Assembly (NCBI RefSeq): GCF_028372415.1
Contig: NC_092874.1
Coordinates: 56,953,865-57,017,864 of the forward strand
Origin: Notamacropus eugenii
Lineage: Eukaryota; Chordata; Mammalia; Diprotodontia; Macropodidae
Direction of reading: 5' to 3'
DNA length: 64,000 nucleotides
Shown: positions 22,545 through 33,597 of the stretch, one piece after another
Numbering within the stretch: position 1 is the stretch's first letter
Layout: each line of letters starts with the position of its first letter
Translations under genes and position numbers: made by a program
Notes under the pieces: model-generated
What the model saw: only the letters and a program-made list of their open reading frames with translations
The model's database searches: none
Told to the model about the DNA's origin: nothing

Positions 22545-22675
22545 GATTGAATGAAAGCTTCTTAAGGACAGAAATTGTTTCATTTTGGGTCATGTATTCC
22601 CAGTGCCAAACGTTGAACTTGGCATATGTTAGATCCTTAACAAATCCTTATTAATTCATTGATTGAAAGGATGGC
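22545..22675 (+). repeat. L2 LINE 3' end
   Basis: 'gaaagcttcttaaggacaga' to 'aattcattgattgaa' is the plus-sense L2 terminus. Confidence 0.75.
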
Positions 22676-22849
22676 TTGCTTTGTTGTTGCCTTGTGTTGT
22701 GTATCCCATCTTATTACATATTCCATGTAGAGAGCTATAAATTCAGCTCAACAAATATTAAACCCTTACTGCGTACAAAGAATGGGGGTACAACCTGAAC
22801 ACTTTTATCTATGAGTTTGAGGACTATTACCTAAGATTTCAATGGTTTA

Positions 22850-23040
22850 GGGAACTCCCTTCTACCAATACATAATAGACCTTGCCTTGTACCTTTTACT
22901 ATTAAGAGAGTTCCCTGGGGTTGTGAGGTTTGGTGTTAGTGACTTGCCAGGGTCACGTCAATTAATTGTCTGAGGATGAACTTAAACCAAGGTTTTCCTG
23001 ACTCAGAAGCTGGCTGGCCCTATCCATTATCCCAACCTGA
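22850..23040 (-). repeat. tRNA-derived SINE
   Basis: Antisense SINE of the type at 8385: 'ggaactcccttctaccaata', 'gacttgccagggtcacgtc', 'aaggttttcctgactcagaa'. Confidence 0.65.
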
Positions 23041-23044
23041 CTCA

Positions 23045-23415
23045 CTGGCCCAGTCATACAAGGATAAAAACCAGACAAGACAAAATAATGTCTGCCCTCT
23101 AGAAGAGTATATTCTTCTAAGGGAACTTAATGAGGATACAAATAAGTCTAATATAAGGTTATTTGAGCACAGAAAGAGCATTAACAGGGGATGAAGGAAA
23201 GCTTCCTGGAAAGCTGAACTTTACTGCATAGGACCAAATGGTTTATATGAGATTGAAAATGGTAGGAAATTATATAATCTTTAGCTAATAATCAATAACA
23301 ACCCAATTAATGAATACTTTGTTATGGAAAGGCTTGGTTCCTGACTTAAAAACTGGCTCTCCATTCATGTCAGATTGCAGCACAGAGGTTAGGATATTGG
23401 ACTTTACATTCATTC
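23045..23415. other. unassigned sequence
   Basis: No recognised family. Confidence 0.4.
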
Positions 23416-23417
23416 TG

Positions 23418-23660
23418 TATACTGACACAGGACCACTCAGCATGGCACGCCCACATCAGAAAGGGTGCTGTGCCCTATGAGCAAAGTAGAATTGAGATAG
23501 CACAAAGTTAATGTAGGATTCACAAATTTGGAGTATCCACCCCAAATATTCACAAGGACTATCTGTGCCCAATCTGTGGAAGGTAGAGCATTCCGAGCTC
23601 GTATTGGTCTGATCAGCCACAGTTGGACACACTGAAATTTCAAGGACAACCAACCTATAC
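23418..23660 (+). mobile_element. unclassified non-L1 LINE, 3' fragment (copy 2 of 4)
   Basis: Collinear with 26755-27032: 'acacaggaccactcagcatg', 'gagcattccgagctcgtatt', 'ggtctgatcagccacagttg'. Ends in the tail 'ggacaaccaacc'. 5' truncated and lacking part of the tail region. Confidence 0.65.
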
Positions 23661-23739
23661 ATAGTATCCCAAAAGTCTCAATGTAGTTTTAAGATTTAAT
23701 TACAAAGCATTAAACCTCTCTAAGACTTTGGGGACACCA

Positions 23740-23925
23740 TCTCCCTTATACTATATAGCATTTTATGATTTATAAAGCACTTGTCTACTAAAAGTCCAGC
23801 AGGGGAAGTTATGCATGCTTTATCATATTTGCTTTACTGTTGAGAACTAGAAAGGTTAAAAGATTTTCCCTCATAACCTCATAGCCTCATAACCAGGAAT
23901 TCACAGAGCCAAGCTTTGAACCAGA
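23740..23925 (-). repeat. MIR/CORE-SINE fragment, diverged
   Basis: 'gatttataaagcacttgtct' then 'ctagaaaggttaaaagattt' resembles an antisense CORE-SINE. Confidence 0.45.
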
Positions 23926-23929
23926 GTCT

Positions 23930-24335
23930 CCCCACTGTGCTGGGGCCTTTCCCATACTGTGCACTCTTGCAGGCTAGGAGCACACAGTGAAGAGGCCTGC
24001 ATTTAATACTGTGTCCTCCTTGAGTGATAGCACATGAGAGTGAGGCAGCCATTTTGAAATGGTTATTTGAGTGTGGAGCAATACTGGAGAGCAGCTCTTG
24101 GAATTTGTTCAATTTTGAAGTGAATGGCATTCCTAAAGAGCAAGCCTATTTCCTAGTCCCTTAGCATAAATTCCCTCTGAACAAAAGTTCTTATAGTTAA
24201 TGGGTTGTGTAATAAGGTTGAAATCAGTATTTATATGAAGTAACCAGTGCTACCTGTGAATCAGCTCTCATTCTATTGCTGAATAGGACATGAACATGAA
24301 TAAATAAAATTATGCACGATGAAATACAAAACAAT
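23930..24335. other. unassigned sequence
   Basis: No recognised family. Confidence 0.4.
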
Positions 24336-24339
24336 AGTG

Positions 24340-24612
24340 AGAGCCAATAATAGCAAATATCTACATGGCACTTTAATGTTTGCAAAACATATATATATCA
24401 TCTCATTTGAACTTCATAACAACTCTGGGAAGTAAAGATTATTGGTACTCTTGTTTTACAAATTGGGAAACTGAGACTGAGAGGGTAAAGCTTAAAATAA
24501 TAACTTTGTCCAAGGTCATGTAACTAGAAAGTGACAAGGACAGGATTTGAACTTGAATCCTCTTTATTCCAAGTCCAGTGCTAAAGCCACTATCCTACCT
24601 ATCTGCCTCACA
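24340..24612 (-). repeat. CORE/MIR-type SINE
   Basis: Antisense: 'atatcatctcatttgaactt', 'ttacaaattgggaaactgag', 'caaggtcatgtaactagaaa', 'ggatttgaacttgaatcctc'. Confidence 0.8.
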
Positions 24613-24739
24613 ATATTAATATACGTGTGAAAACAATTAGAGAGAATCTGGAAAGTCCTAATGTAGGAAGAGACCCCTGAGAGAGCTTTGGAGGAAGCTG
24701 GGACCCATAAGAAGTCACCAACAGAGAGATACAGCCAAG

Positions 24740-24904
24740 CCTTTGCCATTGTTGATCACTCTTTCCTCTTTGATACTCTCTTCTCTCTAAGCTTTCAGAA
24801 CACCCCCTCTCTCCTGGTTCTCCTCCCACCTATCTTACCATTCCTTCTTAATCTCCTTTGTTAGATCCTCATCCAGATCACTCACACTAGCCATAGATGT
24901 TATT
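24740..24904 (+). repeat. L2 LINE, segment 1 of 3 (5'-most)
   Basis: L2 coding-strand text 'ctcctggttctcctcccacc', 'ttagatcctcatccagatca'. The same L2 continues at 28600-28788 and 35740-36870; two L1s have been inserted between. Confidence 0.7.
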
Positions 24905-27900
24905 TTTTTCCTACTAGGCAGTATTTTAATTTTTCCAATTACATATAAAGATAGTTTCCAAACGTATAAAGATAGTTTCCAAATTCATTTTTTTTAAGAT
25001 TTTGATTTCCAAATTTTTCTTCTTTCTTCCCTTCCTTCTCCCCTCCTTCAATTGTTTCTGTGATTTGTTGTTTGTCCCACTCATTCTTTAGGATTAGATT
25101 ATCTAGTTTCCAATTAATTTTTAGTCTCTTTCCATGGCCCTTTGTTTCACATACATTTTATTGCATCATGATCTGAAAAGTATGCATTTAACATTTCCGC
25201 CTTTCTGCAAATAATTATAACATTTTTAATGCCCCAATACATGGTAAATTTTTGTGTAGTGCCATGTACCACTGAGAAAAAACTATATTCCTTTCTGTCC
25301 CCATTCAATTTTCTCCAGAGATCTATCATATCTAATTTTTCTAAAATTCTATTCACCTCCTTAACTTCTTTTTATTTTGTGATTAGATTTATTGAATTCT
25401 GAGAGGGGGAGATTGAGGTCCCCCACTTAGTATAGTTTTGTTGTCTATTTCTTCTTGTAACTCACTTAATTTCTCCTCTAAGAATGTGGATGCTATACCA
25501 CTTGGTGCAAATATGTTTAGTATTTATATTGCTTCATTGCCTATAGTATCTTTTAGCAAGATGTAGTTTCCTTTCTTTTAATTAGATCTATTTTTGCTTT
25601 TGCTTTGTCTGAGATCAGGATTACTACACCTGTTTTTTTTTTTACTTCAGCTGAAGAGTACTCCAGTCTTTTTCTTTTACACTGTGTGTATCTCTCATTT
25701 CAAATGTATTTCTTGCAAACAACCTATTATAGGATTTCGCTTTTTAATCCACTCTGTGTGCTTCCATTTCATGGGAAAATTCATCCGTTCACAGTTATGA
25801 TTACTAACTATTATTTCCCTCCATCCTATTCCCCCTTTTTATACTTTTTTTCCTCTCACCCTGTCATGTTTCACCAGTGTTTTGCTTCTGACTACCACTT
25901 CTTTCAATCTGCCCTCCCTTCTATTATCCCCCCTTCTATTTCCTCTTTCTCCTTCTACTTCTCTATAAGGTAAGAAAAATTTCTATACCCAACTAAGTGT
26001 GTATGTAATTACCTCTTTGAACCAAATCCTATGAGAGTAAGGTTCAAACAATGCTCTTCCCCTTCCTTTTTTCCCCTCTGCTATAACAGGTCTTTTGTTT
26101 CTCTTCACCTGATAGAATTTACATTATTCTGCCTCCCCGTTTCCTCTTCTCTCAGTATAATCCCTTTTTTCCACTCTTTAACTTTTTACCTCATCACATC
26201 AGTCAACCCACACCCTCTGTTTATGTATACTCCTTCTAACTGCCCTAGTACAGACACAGTTCTTAACAGTTACAAATACCATCTTCACATGTAGCAATAT
26301 AAACAGTTTAACCTTACTGAATAACATGGTGGATTTTTTGTTTGGGAGGCTCCAAAGAAAAGTCTGGGAGAGAAGAGGTATTAGACTGACTACCAAACTG
26401 AAGGTCTACAGAATCATTGTGCTGACCTCATTGTTATATGCTTATGAAACATGGACAGTCTACCAGCACCATACCAGGAAACTGAATCACTTCCATTTGA
26501 ACTGTCTTAGGAAGATTCAGTGCCTACCAGACACTGAAGTCCTTGCTTGAGCTAAACTGCCAAGTATTCAAACTGTGCTTCAGAGAGCACAACTCTGATG
26601 GGCTGGCCACATTGTTTGAATGCAAAATGTATGCTTGCCAAAAAGATTATTTTATGGAGAACTTGCATGGGGCAGGCAATCACATGGCGGCCAGAAGAAA
26701 TGATACAAGGACACTTTCAAGGTCTCTCTCAAGAACTCTGGATTTGACTGTGCAACATGGAAAACACTGGCACAGGACTGCTCAGCATGGCAGGCCCACA
26801 TAAGTAAAGGTGCTGTGCTTTTTGAGAAAGCAGAATTGAGACAGCACAAAGTAAATGCAGGATGCACAAATTTCAGATATCTACCCCAAATATTCACATG
26901 GACTCTCTGTACCCAACCTGTGGTAGAGTGTTCTGAGCTTGTATTGGTCTGATAAGCCACAGCTGGATACACTGAAATTTCACTTTACAATGGTGATGTC
27001 ATTTTGGTCCTCTTCAAAGACAGACGACAACCAACCAACTAATTTTTTCCATATACATTTTTGTGATTCTCTTCAGTCTTGTATTTGAAGATCGATTTTT
27101 CTATTCACCTCTGGTCTTTTCATCAGGAAAGTTTGAAAGTGCCTTATTTCATTGGACACCCATCTTTTTTCCTGAAAGATTATGCTCAATTTTGCTGGGT
27201 AGTTGATTTTTGGTTGTAATCCAAGCTTCTTTGCCTTCTGGAATATTGTATTCCAAGCCCTCCAATCCTTTAATGTAGAATCTGCTAAGGTCTGCTTAAT
27301 TCTGACTATAACTCCTTGATATCTGAATTGTTTCTTTTTGGATGCTTGCAATATTTTTTCCTTGACCTGATAATTCTGGAATTTGGCTACAGTATTCCTT
27401 GAGTTTTCGTTTTCGGATCTTTCTCAGGAGGTGAGTGGTGAATTCTTTCAATAACTATTTTACCCTCTCATTCAAGGACATCAGGATAGTTTTCCTTGAT
27501 AATTTTTTGAAATATGCTATCCAGGTTCTTTTTTTTTATTGTGGCTTTCAGGTAGTCTAGTAATTCTCTCTCCTGAATCTATTTTTCAGGTCAGTTGTTT
27601 TTTCATTGAGGTACTTTACATTTTCTTCTATTTATTCATACTTTTTATTTTGATGGACTGATTCTTGAGCTCTCATAGAGTCATTAACTTCCACTTGACC
27701 AATTCTAATTTTTAAGAATTATTTTCTTCAGTTAGCTTTTGTTATCTCCTTTCTCATTTGGCCAATTCTACTTTTTTAAGGAGTTGTTTTCTACAATCAA
27801 TTTTTGTCCTTCCTTTTCTGGGCTGTTACATAACTGTCATTTCTTTCCCCAATTTTTCTTCTGCCTCTCTCATTTGATTTTTTAAATCCTTGAGCTCTTC

Positions 27901-28592
27901 CAAGAAAGTTTTTTGGGCTTGAGACCAATTCATATTCCCTTTAGACATTTTGACATTGTTGTCCTCTTCTAAGTTTGGGTTCTATGTTTTGATCTCCCCT
28001 GTTGCCCTAGTAGATTTCTATAATCAGGGCTCTTTTCTGTTTTTTTTTAAATCATTTTTAGTCTATTTCATGACTTTCAAAGTTGAGCTCTGCTCCTGGG
28101 GCACAGGGAGTACTGTTCCAAGCTTCTTGCCAGGGGCTTGGTAATTGGCTTTCTGTTCCTCACATGCTGGAGGCTTGCTGGCTGCACAGGTATGGACTGG
28201 CTTACTCATTCCTGTGGTGCCAGGGTTCCAGGGCTGGCAGTTTGCTTTCTGCATTGGGTGTCTCATAGCTGGCCTGTGGGGCAAGGACCTAAGGGACCTC
28301 GCTTACTCATCTGTGCTGTGGCTAAGAGCCTCCCACTGGCTTGCCCAGACCCTGCTTGTGCTATGCTGCACTCCCCTTTTGCCCAATTCAGACAGACCTT
28401 TCTTGAAGTCCATCTAAATTATCCTTAGCTGGAAAATTGTTTCATTGCATCTTTTAATGTTGCTCCAGAATCTGTTTAATCTGTTCTGTTGTTCCAGAAT
28501 ATGTTTAGAGGCTTGATTTAACATTCTTTCAGAGGGAAACTGGGAAGAGTTCAGGAAACTTCCTGTCTTCTCTCTGCCGTCTGGGCTATGCC
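24905..28592 (-). mobile_element. old L1 retaining both ends but missing the RT core
   Basis: Its 3' terminus ('tttttccaattacatataaa' and the pyrimidine-rich block to ~25047) passes straight into ORF2 near residue 288 (compare 32207), so the RT and C-terminal domains are absent. The rest is collinear with the full-length L1: endonuclease half of ORF2 (25048-~25790), inter-ORF gap (~25800-26300), ORF1 (~27060-27950) and 5' UTR to ~28592, where 'gccgtctgggctatgcc' is the decayed 5' end. A non-L1 LINE interrupts it at 26325-27032. ORF1 text such as 'MQASKKKQFRYQGVIVRIKQ' survives only in pieces. It sits in an L2. Confidence 0.8.
26325..27032 (+). mobile_element. unclassified non-L1 LINE, 3' part (copy 3 of 4, longest)
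   Basis: Two shifted frames encode the region after an RT core: GRLQRKVWERRGIRLTTKLK, then LTSLLYAYETWTVYQHHTRK and LNCLRKI, then PDTEVLA (26340-26550), followed by the frame carrying NSDGLATLFECKMYACQKDY. The (A/C)ETWT motif and the following RxLNxFHxNCLRKI pattern occur in RT C-termini of RTE- and CR1-related LINEs; I cannot place the clade. The 3' end 'ttttggtcctcttcaaagac' then 'gacaaccaaccaac' is the family tail. Inserted in the old L1 and interrupts it. Frameshifted, so inactive. Confidence 0.75.
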
Positions 28593-28599
28593 ATGTCTC

Positions 28600-28788
28600 C
28601 CCCCACCCCCACTTGTCTCACAGTGTTATGTCATGGGACTCTTCTTTTCTTCCTCCATGCTGCTTCATTTGGTGATCTCATCAGCTCCCATGGATTTAAT
28701 TACCATCTTTATAGTAATGATTCTCAGATCTACCTTTCCTACCCAAACCTCTCTGCTGACCTCTAATCTCATGTCTCCAACTGCTTTT
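28600..28788 (+). repeat. L2 LINE, segment 2 of 3
   Basis: 'ggtgatctcatcagctccca', 'gattctcagatctacctttc' and 'tctctgctgacctctaatct' are consecutive L2 coding-strand blocks. Ends in the L1 target duplication ctccaactgctttt (28775-28788). Confidence 0.85.
28775..28788. repeat. target-site duplication of the full-length L1 (3' side)
   Basis: ctccaactgctttt, identical to 35740-35753. The T-rich end continues into the L1 poly-A tail (poly-T on this strand), so the boundary may shift by a few bases. Confidence 0.93.
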
Positions 28789-28858
28789 TTTTTAATTTCT
28801 TTTTTTTATTATTATTTTTTAATGTTTAACAATCACTGCCATACAATTGAGATTTTAT

Positions 28859-28897
28859 CCCCCCCACACCTACCCCCCACTACCCCCCTCACTCCCC
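28859..28897 (-). promoter_or_regulatory. G-quadruplex-type tract in L1 3' UTR
   Basis: On the L1 sense strand four G runs of 4, 6, 6 and 7 (as C runs at 28894-28897, 28883-28888, 28873-28878 and 28859-28865) are separated by loops of 4-7 nt, fitting the G4 pattern. A polypurine G4-prone tract in the 3' UTR is known from other mammalian L1s. Folding is predicted, not shown. Confidence 0.7.
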
Positions 28898-29179
28898 ACG
28901 ACTGCATACAATTCTGTATAGATTCTACATATACTTTCCTATTGAGTATATTTACACTATAGTCATGCTATGTAGTCAGACTAAAATAAATGAAAGAAAT
29001 CGTATAATAAATCAGAACATGATACACAAACACATACACATATACAAACATGATCTGCTACATTTTGTGAGTGACTTCCATATTTCTTTCTCTGAGTGTG
29101 GAAGGCATTTTGCCTTGAGAACCACCTTTGGGATTTTTTTTTTTATAAGAAGTTTTTGCGTTATTAAAAAATTCCAAGT

Positions 29180-32100
29180 CTACCAGAAAAAACTCTCACA
29201 CACTGTGGTCGTTGCTGTGCACAAAGTTCTCCTGGTTCTGCTCCTTTCACTCAGCATCAGGTCATATAAGTCCTTCCAGGCCTCTCTGAAGTCTTCTTGT
29301 TCATCATTTCTTATGGCACAATAGTACTCCATTACATTCATATACCATAATTTATTCAGCCATTCCCCAATTGATGGACATCCCCTTGACTTCCAGTTTT
29401 TGGCAACTACATAGAGTGCTGCTATAAATATTTTTGTACATGTGGGACCCTTTCCCATTTTTATGATCTCTTGGGGATATAGTCTTAGTAGCAATATTGC
29501 TGGGTCAAAGGGTATGCACATTTTTGTAGCCCTTTGGGCATAGTTCCAAATTGCTCTCCAGAATGGTTGGATGCGCTCGCAGCTCCACCAACAATGAATT
29601 AGTGTTCCAACTCTCCCACATCCTCTCCAGCATTTATCATTTTCTTGTTCTGTCATGTTTGCCAATCTTATAGGTGTGATGTGGTACCTCAGAGTTGTTT
29701 TGATTTGCATCTCTCTAATCAATAGTGATTTAGAGCATTTTTTCATATGATTATAGATAGCTTTAATTTCTTCCTCTGAAAATTGCCTGGTCATATCCTT
29801 TGACCATTTATCAATTGGGGAATGACTTGTATGATTATACATTTGAGAAAGTTCTCTATATATTCTAGAAATGAGGCCTTTATCCCCGAGCTTAGCTGTA
29901 AAAATTTTTTCCCAATTTACTACATCCCTCCGGATTTTGGTTGCATTGGGTTTGGTTGTGCAAAAACTTCTCAGTTTAATGTAATCAAAGTTATCCATTT
30001 TGCATTTCATAATGCTTTCTGTCTCTCCTTTAGTAAAGAATTCTTCCCTTCTCCATAGATCTGATAAATACACTATTCCTTACTTCTCCAGTTTATTCAT
30101 GGTATCAATCTTTATACCTAAATCATGTACCCATTTGGACTTTATTCTTGTGTACGGTGTCAGGTATGGGTCTATGCCTAATTTCCGCCGCACTGTTATC
30201 CAGTTTTCCCAGCAATTTTTGTCAAACAATGAGTTCTTATCCCAGAAGCTGGGGTCTTTGGGTTTATCAAACAGAAGGTTGCTATATTGCTTGCCTACTG
30301 CATCTTGAGTGCCAAGTCTATTCCACTTGTCTACCTCTCTGTTTCTTAGCCAATACCAAGTGGTTTTGATAATTGCTGCTTTATAGTACAGTTTGAGGTC
30401 TGGTAGTGCTAGGCCACCTTCCCAAGCATTTCTTTTCATTAGTCCCTTTGATATTCTGGACCTTTTGTTTTTCCAAATGAATTTTGATATTATTTTATCC
30501 AGCTCTAGAAAGTAATTGTCTGATAGTTTAATTGGTATGGCACTAAATAAGTATATTAATTTAGGTAGAATTGTCATTTTTATTATATTAGCACGGCCTA
30601 TCCATGAGCAACTAATATTTTTCCACTTACTTAAATCTGACTTTATTTGTGCAAAAAGTGTCTTGTAATTGTGTTCATATAATCCCTGGGTTTGTTTTGG
30701 CAGGTAGACTCCTAAGTATTTTATACTGTCTACCCTAGCTTTAAATGGGATTTCTCTTTCTATCTCTTGCTGTTGGACTTTGTTGCTAATATATAGGAAC
30801 GCAGAAGATTTGTGTGGGTTTATTTTGTAACCTGAAACTTTGGCAAAGTTGTTTATTAATTCAAGTAATTTTTTACTTGAATCTCTGGGATTCTCTAGGT
30901 AGATCATCATATCATCTGCAAAGAGTGATAACTTAGTTTCTTCTTTAGCTATTCTTATTCCTTGAATATCTTTATCTTGTCTAATTGCTACAGCTAACAT
31001 TGCTAGTACCATATTGAATAATAGTGGTGATAATGGACAACCTTGTTTCACCCCTGATCTTATTGGGAATGCATCTAGATTATCCCCATTGCATATAATG
31101 CTTGCTGAAGGTTTTAGATAGATACTGCTTATTATTTTATGGAAAGTTCCCTTTATTCCTACGTTCTCCAGTGTTTTTAGTAGGAATGGGTGTTGTATTT
31201 TGTCAAAAGCTTTTTCTGCATCTATTGAGATAATCATGTGGTTTTTGTTAGCTTTGTTATTGATGTCATCGATAATGCTAATAGTTTTCCTAATATTGAA
31301 CCAGCCCTGTAATCCTGGTATGAATCCTACCTGATCATAATGTATTAATCTCGTGATAAGATGCTGTATTTGTTTTGCTAAAATCTTATTTAAAATTTTT
31401 GCATCTATATTCATTAGGGAAATTGGTCTATAATTTTCTTTCTCTGTTTTGTCTCTTCCTGGTTTGGGTATCAAAACCATATTTGTATCATAGAAAGAAT
31501 TTGGGAGGACTCCTTCTTCCCCAATTTTCAAAAATAGTGTGTGTAGTATTGGAATTAACTGTTCTTTAAATGTTTGATAGAATTCACTTGTGAATCCATC
31601 TGGCCCTGGAGATTTTTTCCTAGGGAGTTCATTGATGGCTTGTTCAATTTCTTTTTCTGAGATGGGGTTGTTTAAGTAATCAACTTCCTCTTCTGTTAAT
31701 CTGGGCAATTTGTATTTTTTAAAATATTCATCCATCTCGTTTAGATTATCAAATCTGTGGGCATAAAGTTGGGCAAAGTAGTTTCTAATTATTGTTTTAA
31801 TTTCCTCCTCATTGGAGGTGAGTTCACCCCTTTCATTTTTAATATTAGTAATTTGATTTTCTTCTTTCTTTTTTTTAACCAGATTGACCAAAGGTTTATC
31901 AATTTTATTAGTTTTTTCATAAAACCAACTATTGGTTTTATTTATTAAATCAATAGTTTTCTTAATTTCAATTTTATTAATCTCTCCTTTGGTTTTCAGT
32001 ATTTCTAATTTGGTATTTACTTGGGGATTTTCAATTTGTTCTTTTTCTAGCTTTTTCAACTGCAAGCCTAAGTCATTGATCTCCTCTTTCTCTATTTTAT

Positions 32101-33070
32101 TTATGTAAGCATTCAAAGATATAAAACTTCCCCTAATAACTGCTTTTGCAATATCCCATAAGTTTTGGTATGTTGTCTCACTATTGTCATTCTCTTGAAT
32201 GAAATTGTTGATTGTTTCTATGATTTCTTCTTTAACCCAACCCTTCTTTAGAATTAGATTATTTAGTTTCCAATTGATTTTTGGTTTCTCTTTCCATGGC
32301 CTTTTATTACATGTAATTTTTAATGCATTATGATCTGAAAAGGATGCATTGATTATCTCTACCTTTCTGCACTGGATTGTGAGATTTTTATGTCCTAGTA
32401 CATGATCAATTTTTGTAAATGTTCCATGTACCGCTGAGAAAAAGGTATATTCCTTTCTATTCCCATTTAATTTTCTCCAAAGATCTATCATATCTACCTT
32501 ATCCAGAGTTTTATTTACCTCCTTAACCTCTTTCTTGTTTATTTTGAGGTTGGATTTATCGAGTTCAGAGAGGGGGAGGTTGAGGTCCTCCACTAGTATA
32601 GTGTTGCTATCAATTTCTTCCTTCAACTCCCCCAATCTCTCCTCTAAGAATTTGGATGCTATACCACTTGGAGCATACTTGTTTAGTAATGATATTGCTT
32701 CATTGTCTATGGTGCCTTTTAGCAGGATATAGTTTCCATCCTTATCCCTTTTGATTAGATCTATTTCTGCTTTCGCTTTGTCTGAGATTAGGATTGCTAC
32801 TCCTGCCTTTCTTACATGAGCTGAAGCACAATATATTCTGCTCCATCCTTTGACCTTTATCCTATGTGTATCCCCCCATTTCAAATGTGTTTCTTGTAAG
32901 CAGCATATTGTTGGATTATGGCTTTTAATCCATTCTGCTATCCGTCTCCGTTTTATGGGAGAGTTCATTCCATTCACATTCACAGTTATGATTACAATCT
33001 GTGTATTTCCCTCCAACCTCTTTCCCACCATTTGTGCTTTTAACTCTCCCGTCTCCCTTCCCCTCCTCAA
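29180..33070 (-). pseudogene. L1 ORF2 (endonuclease-reverse transcriptase), one premature stop
   Basis: One continuous frame of about 1,296 codons, broken once by TAA at 30080-30082 after residue 996 (NKLEK*). Residues 24-250 form the APE-type endonuclease: E60 in LQETHL, D162-N164 in the EDLN motif (a Glu sits where L1s usually have Gly), D222 in KIDH, and S245-D246-H247. RT: D617 in [19 protein letters not shown] at 673-682, and FADD at 717-720. Beyond the stop, the C-terminal part (29180-30073) has the CX3CX7HX4C knuckle in CWRGCG...HCWWSC. Length is close to human ORF2p (1,275). The first Met lies in the purine-rich gap; Met14 (codon at 33029-33031) is an alternative start nearer the conserved part. 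The truncated product would keep EN and RT but lose the C-terminal Cys-rich region. Confidence 0.96.
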
Positions 33071-33597
33071 TAGTATTCACTTTTCTCCCCCTCCTCCTGC
33101 AGCCTTCCCCTCCTTCTTTTAGCCCTCCTCCCTTTTGCTCCCCTTTACTCTTATTGCTTCTTTCCTCCCTTTTAGCCACCCTCCCCTTTCTTCCCCCTTC
33201 CCCTCCTACTACCTATACAGCTAGTTAGGATTATCTACTTAAGATTATTGTTCCCTCCTTTGAACAAATCGGATGAGAGTACCTCTCAAACAATGCTCAT
33301 CTCCCTCCCCTCCTTCCCTCTACTATAGTTTTGTACTTCTTCCTGTGATATAATTTGCCATTTTCTGCTTCCCCCTTTTCACACCTCCTATTACAATCCC
33401 TTCTCATACTTAAATCATATTTTTTGACATGACATCATTTACTTTATGCCCGTTCCCTCTACATATATCCCTTTTATCCTAATAGCTGCACAGTTCTCAA
33501 GATTAACAGGTATCATCTTCCCTTATAGGGAGGTAAACAGTTTGCCCTAATTGAGTAGCAAGTTTTTGTTTTTGTTTTTTCCCCTCTGTTTACCTTT
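33071..33597 (-). other. L1 inter-ORF segment, purine-rich on the sense strand
   Basis: A 527-nt gap between ORF1 stop and the first ORF2 Met, far longer than the ~60 nt of human L1. The part from ~33030 to 33215 is nearly all A/G on the sense strand. ORF2 must be reached by reinitiation or internal entry; the mechanism is not visible. The older L1 copies here keep a homologous gap. Confidence 0.85.
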
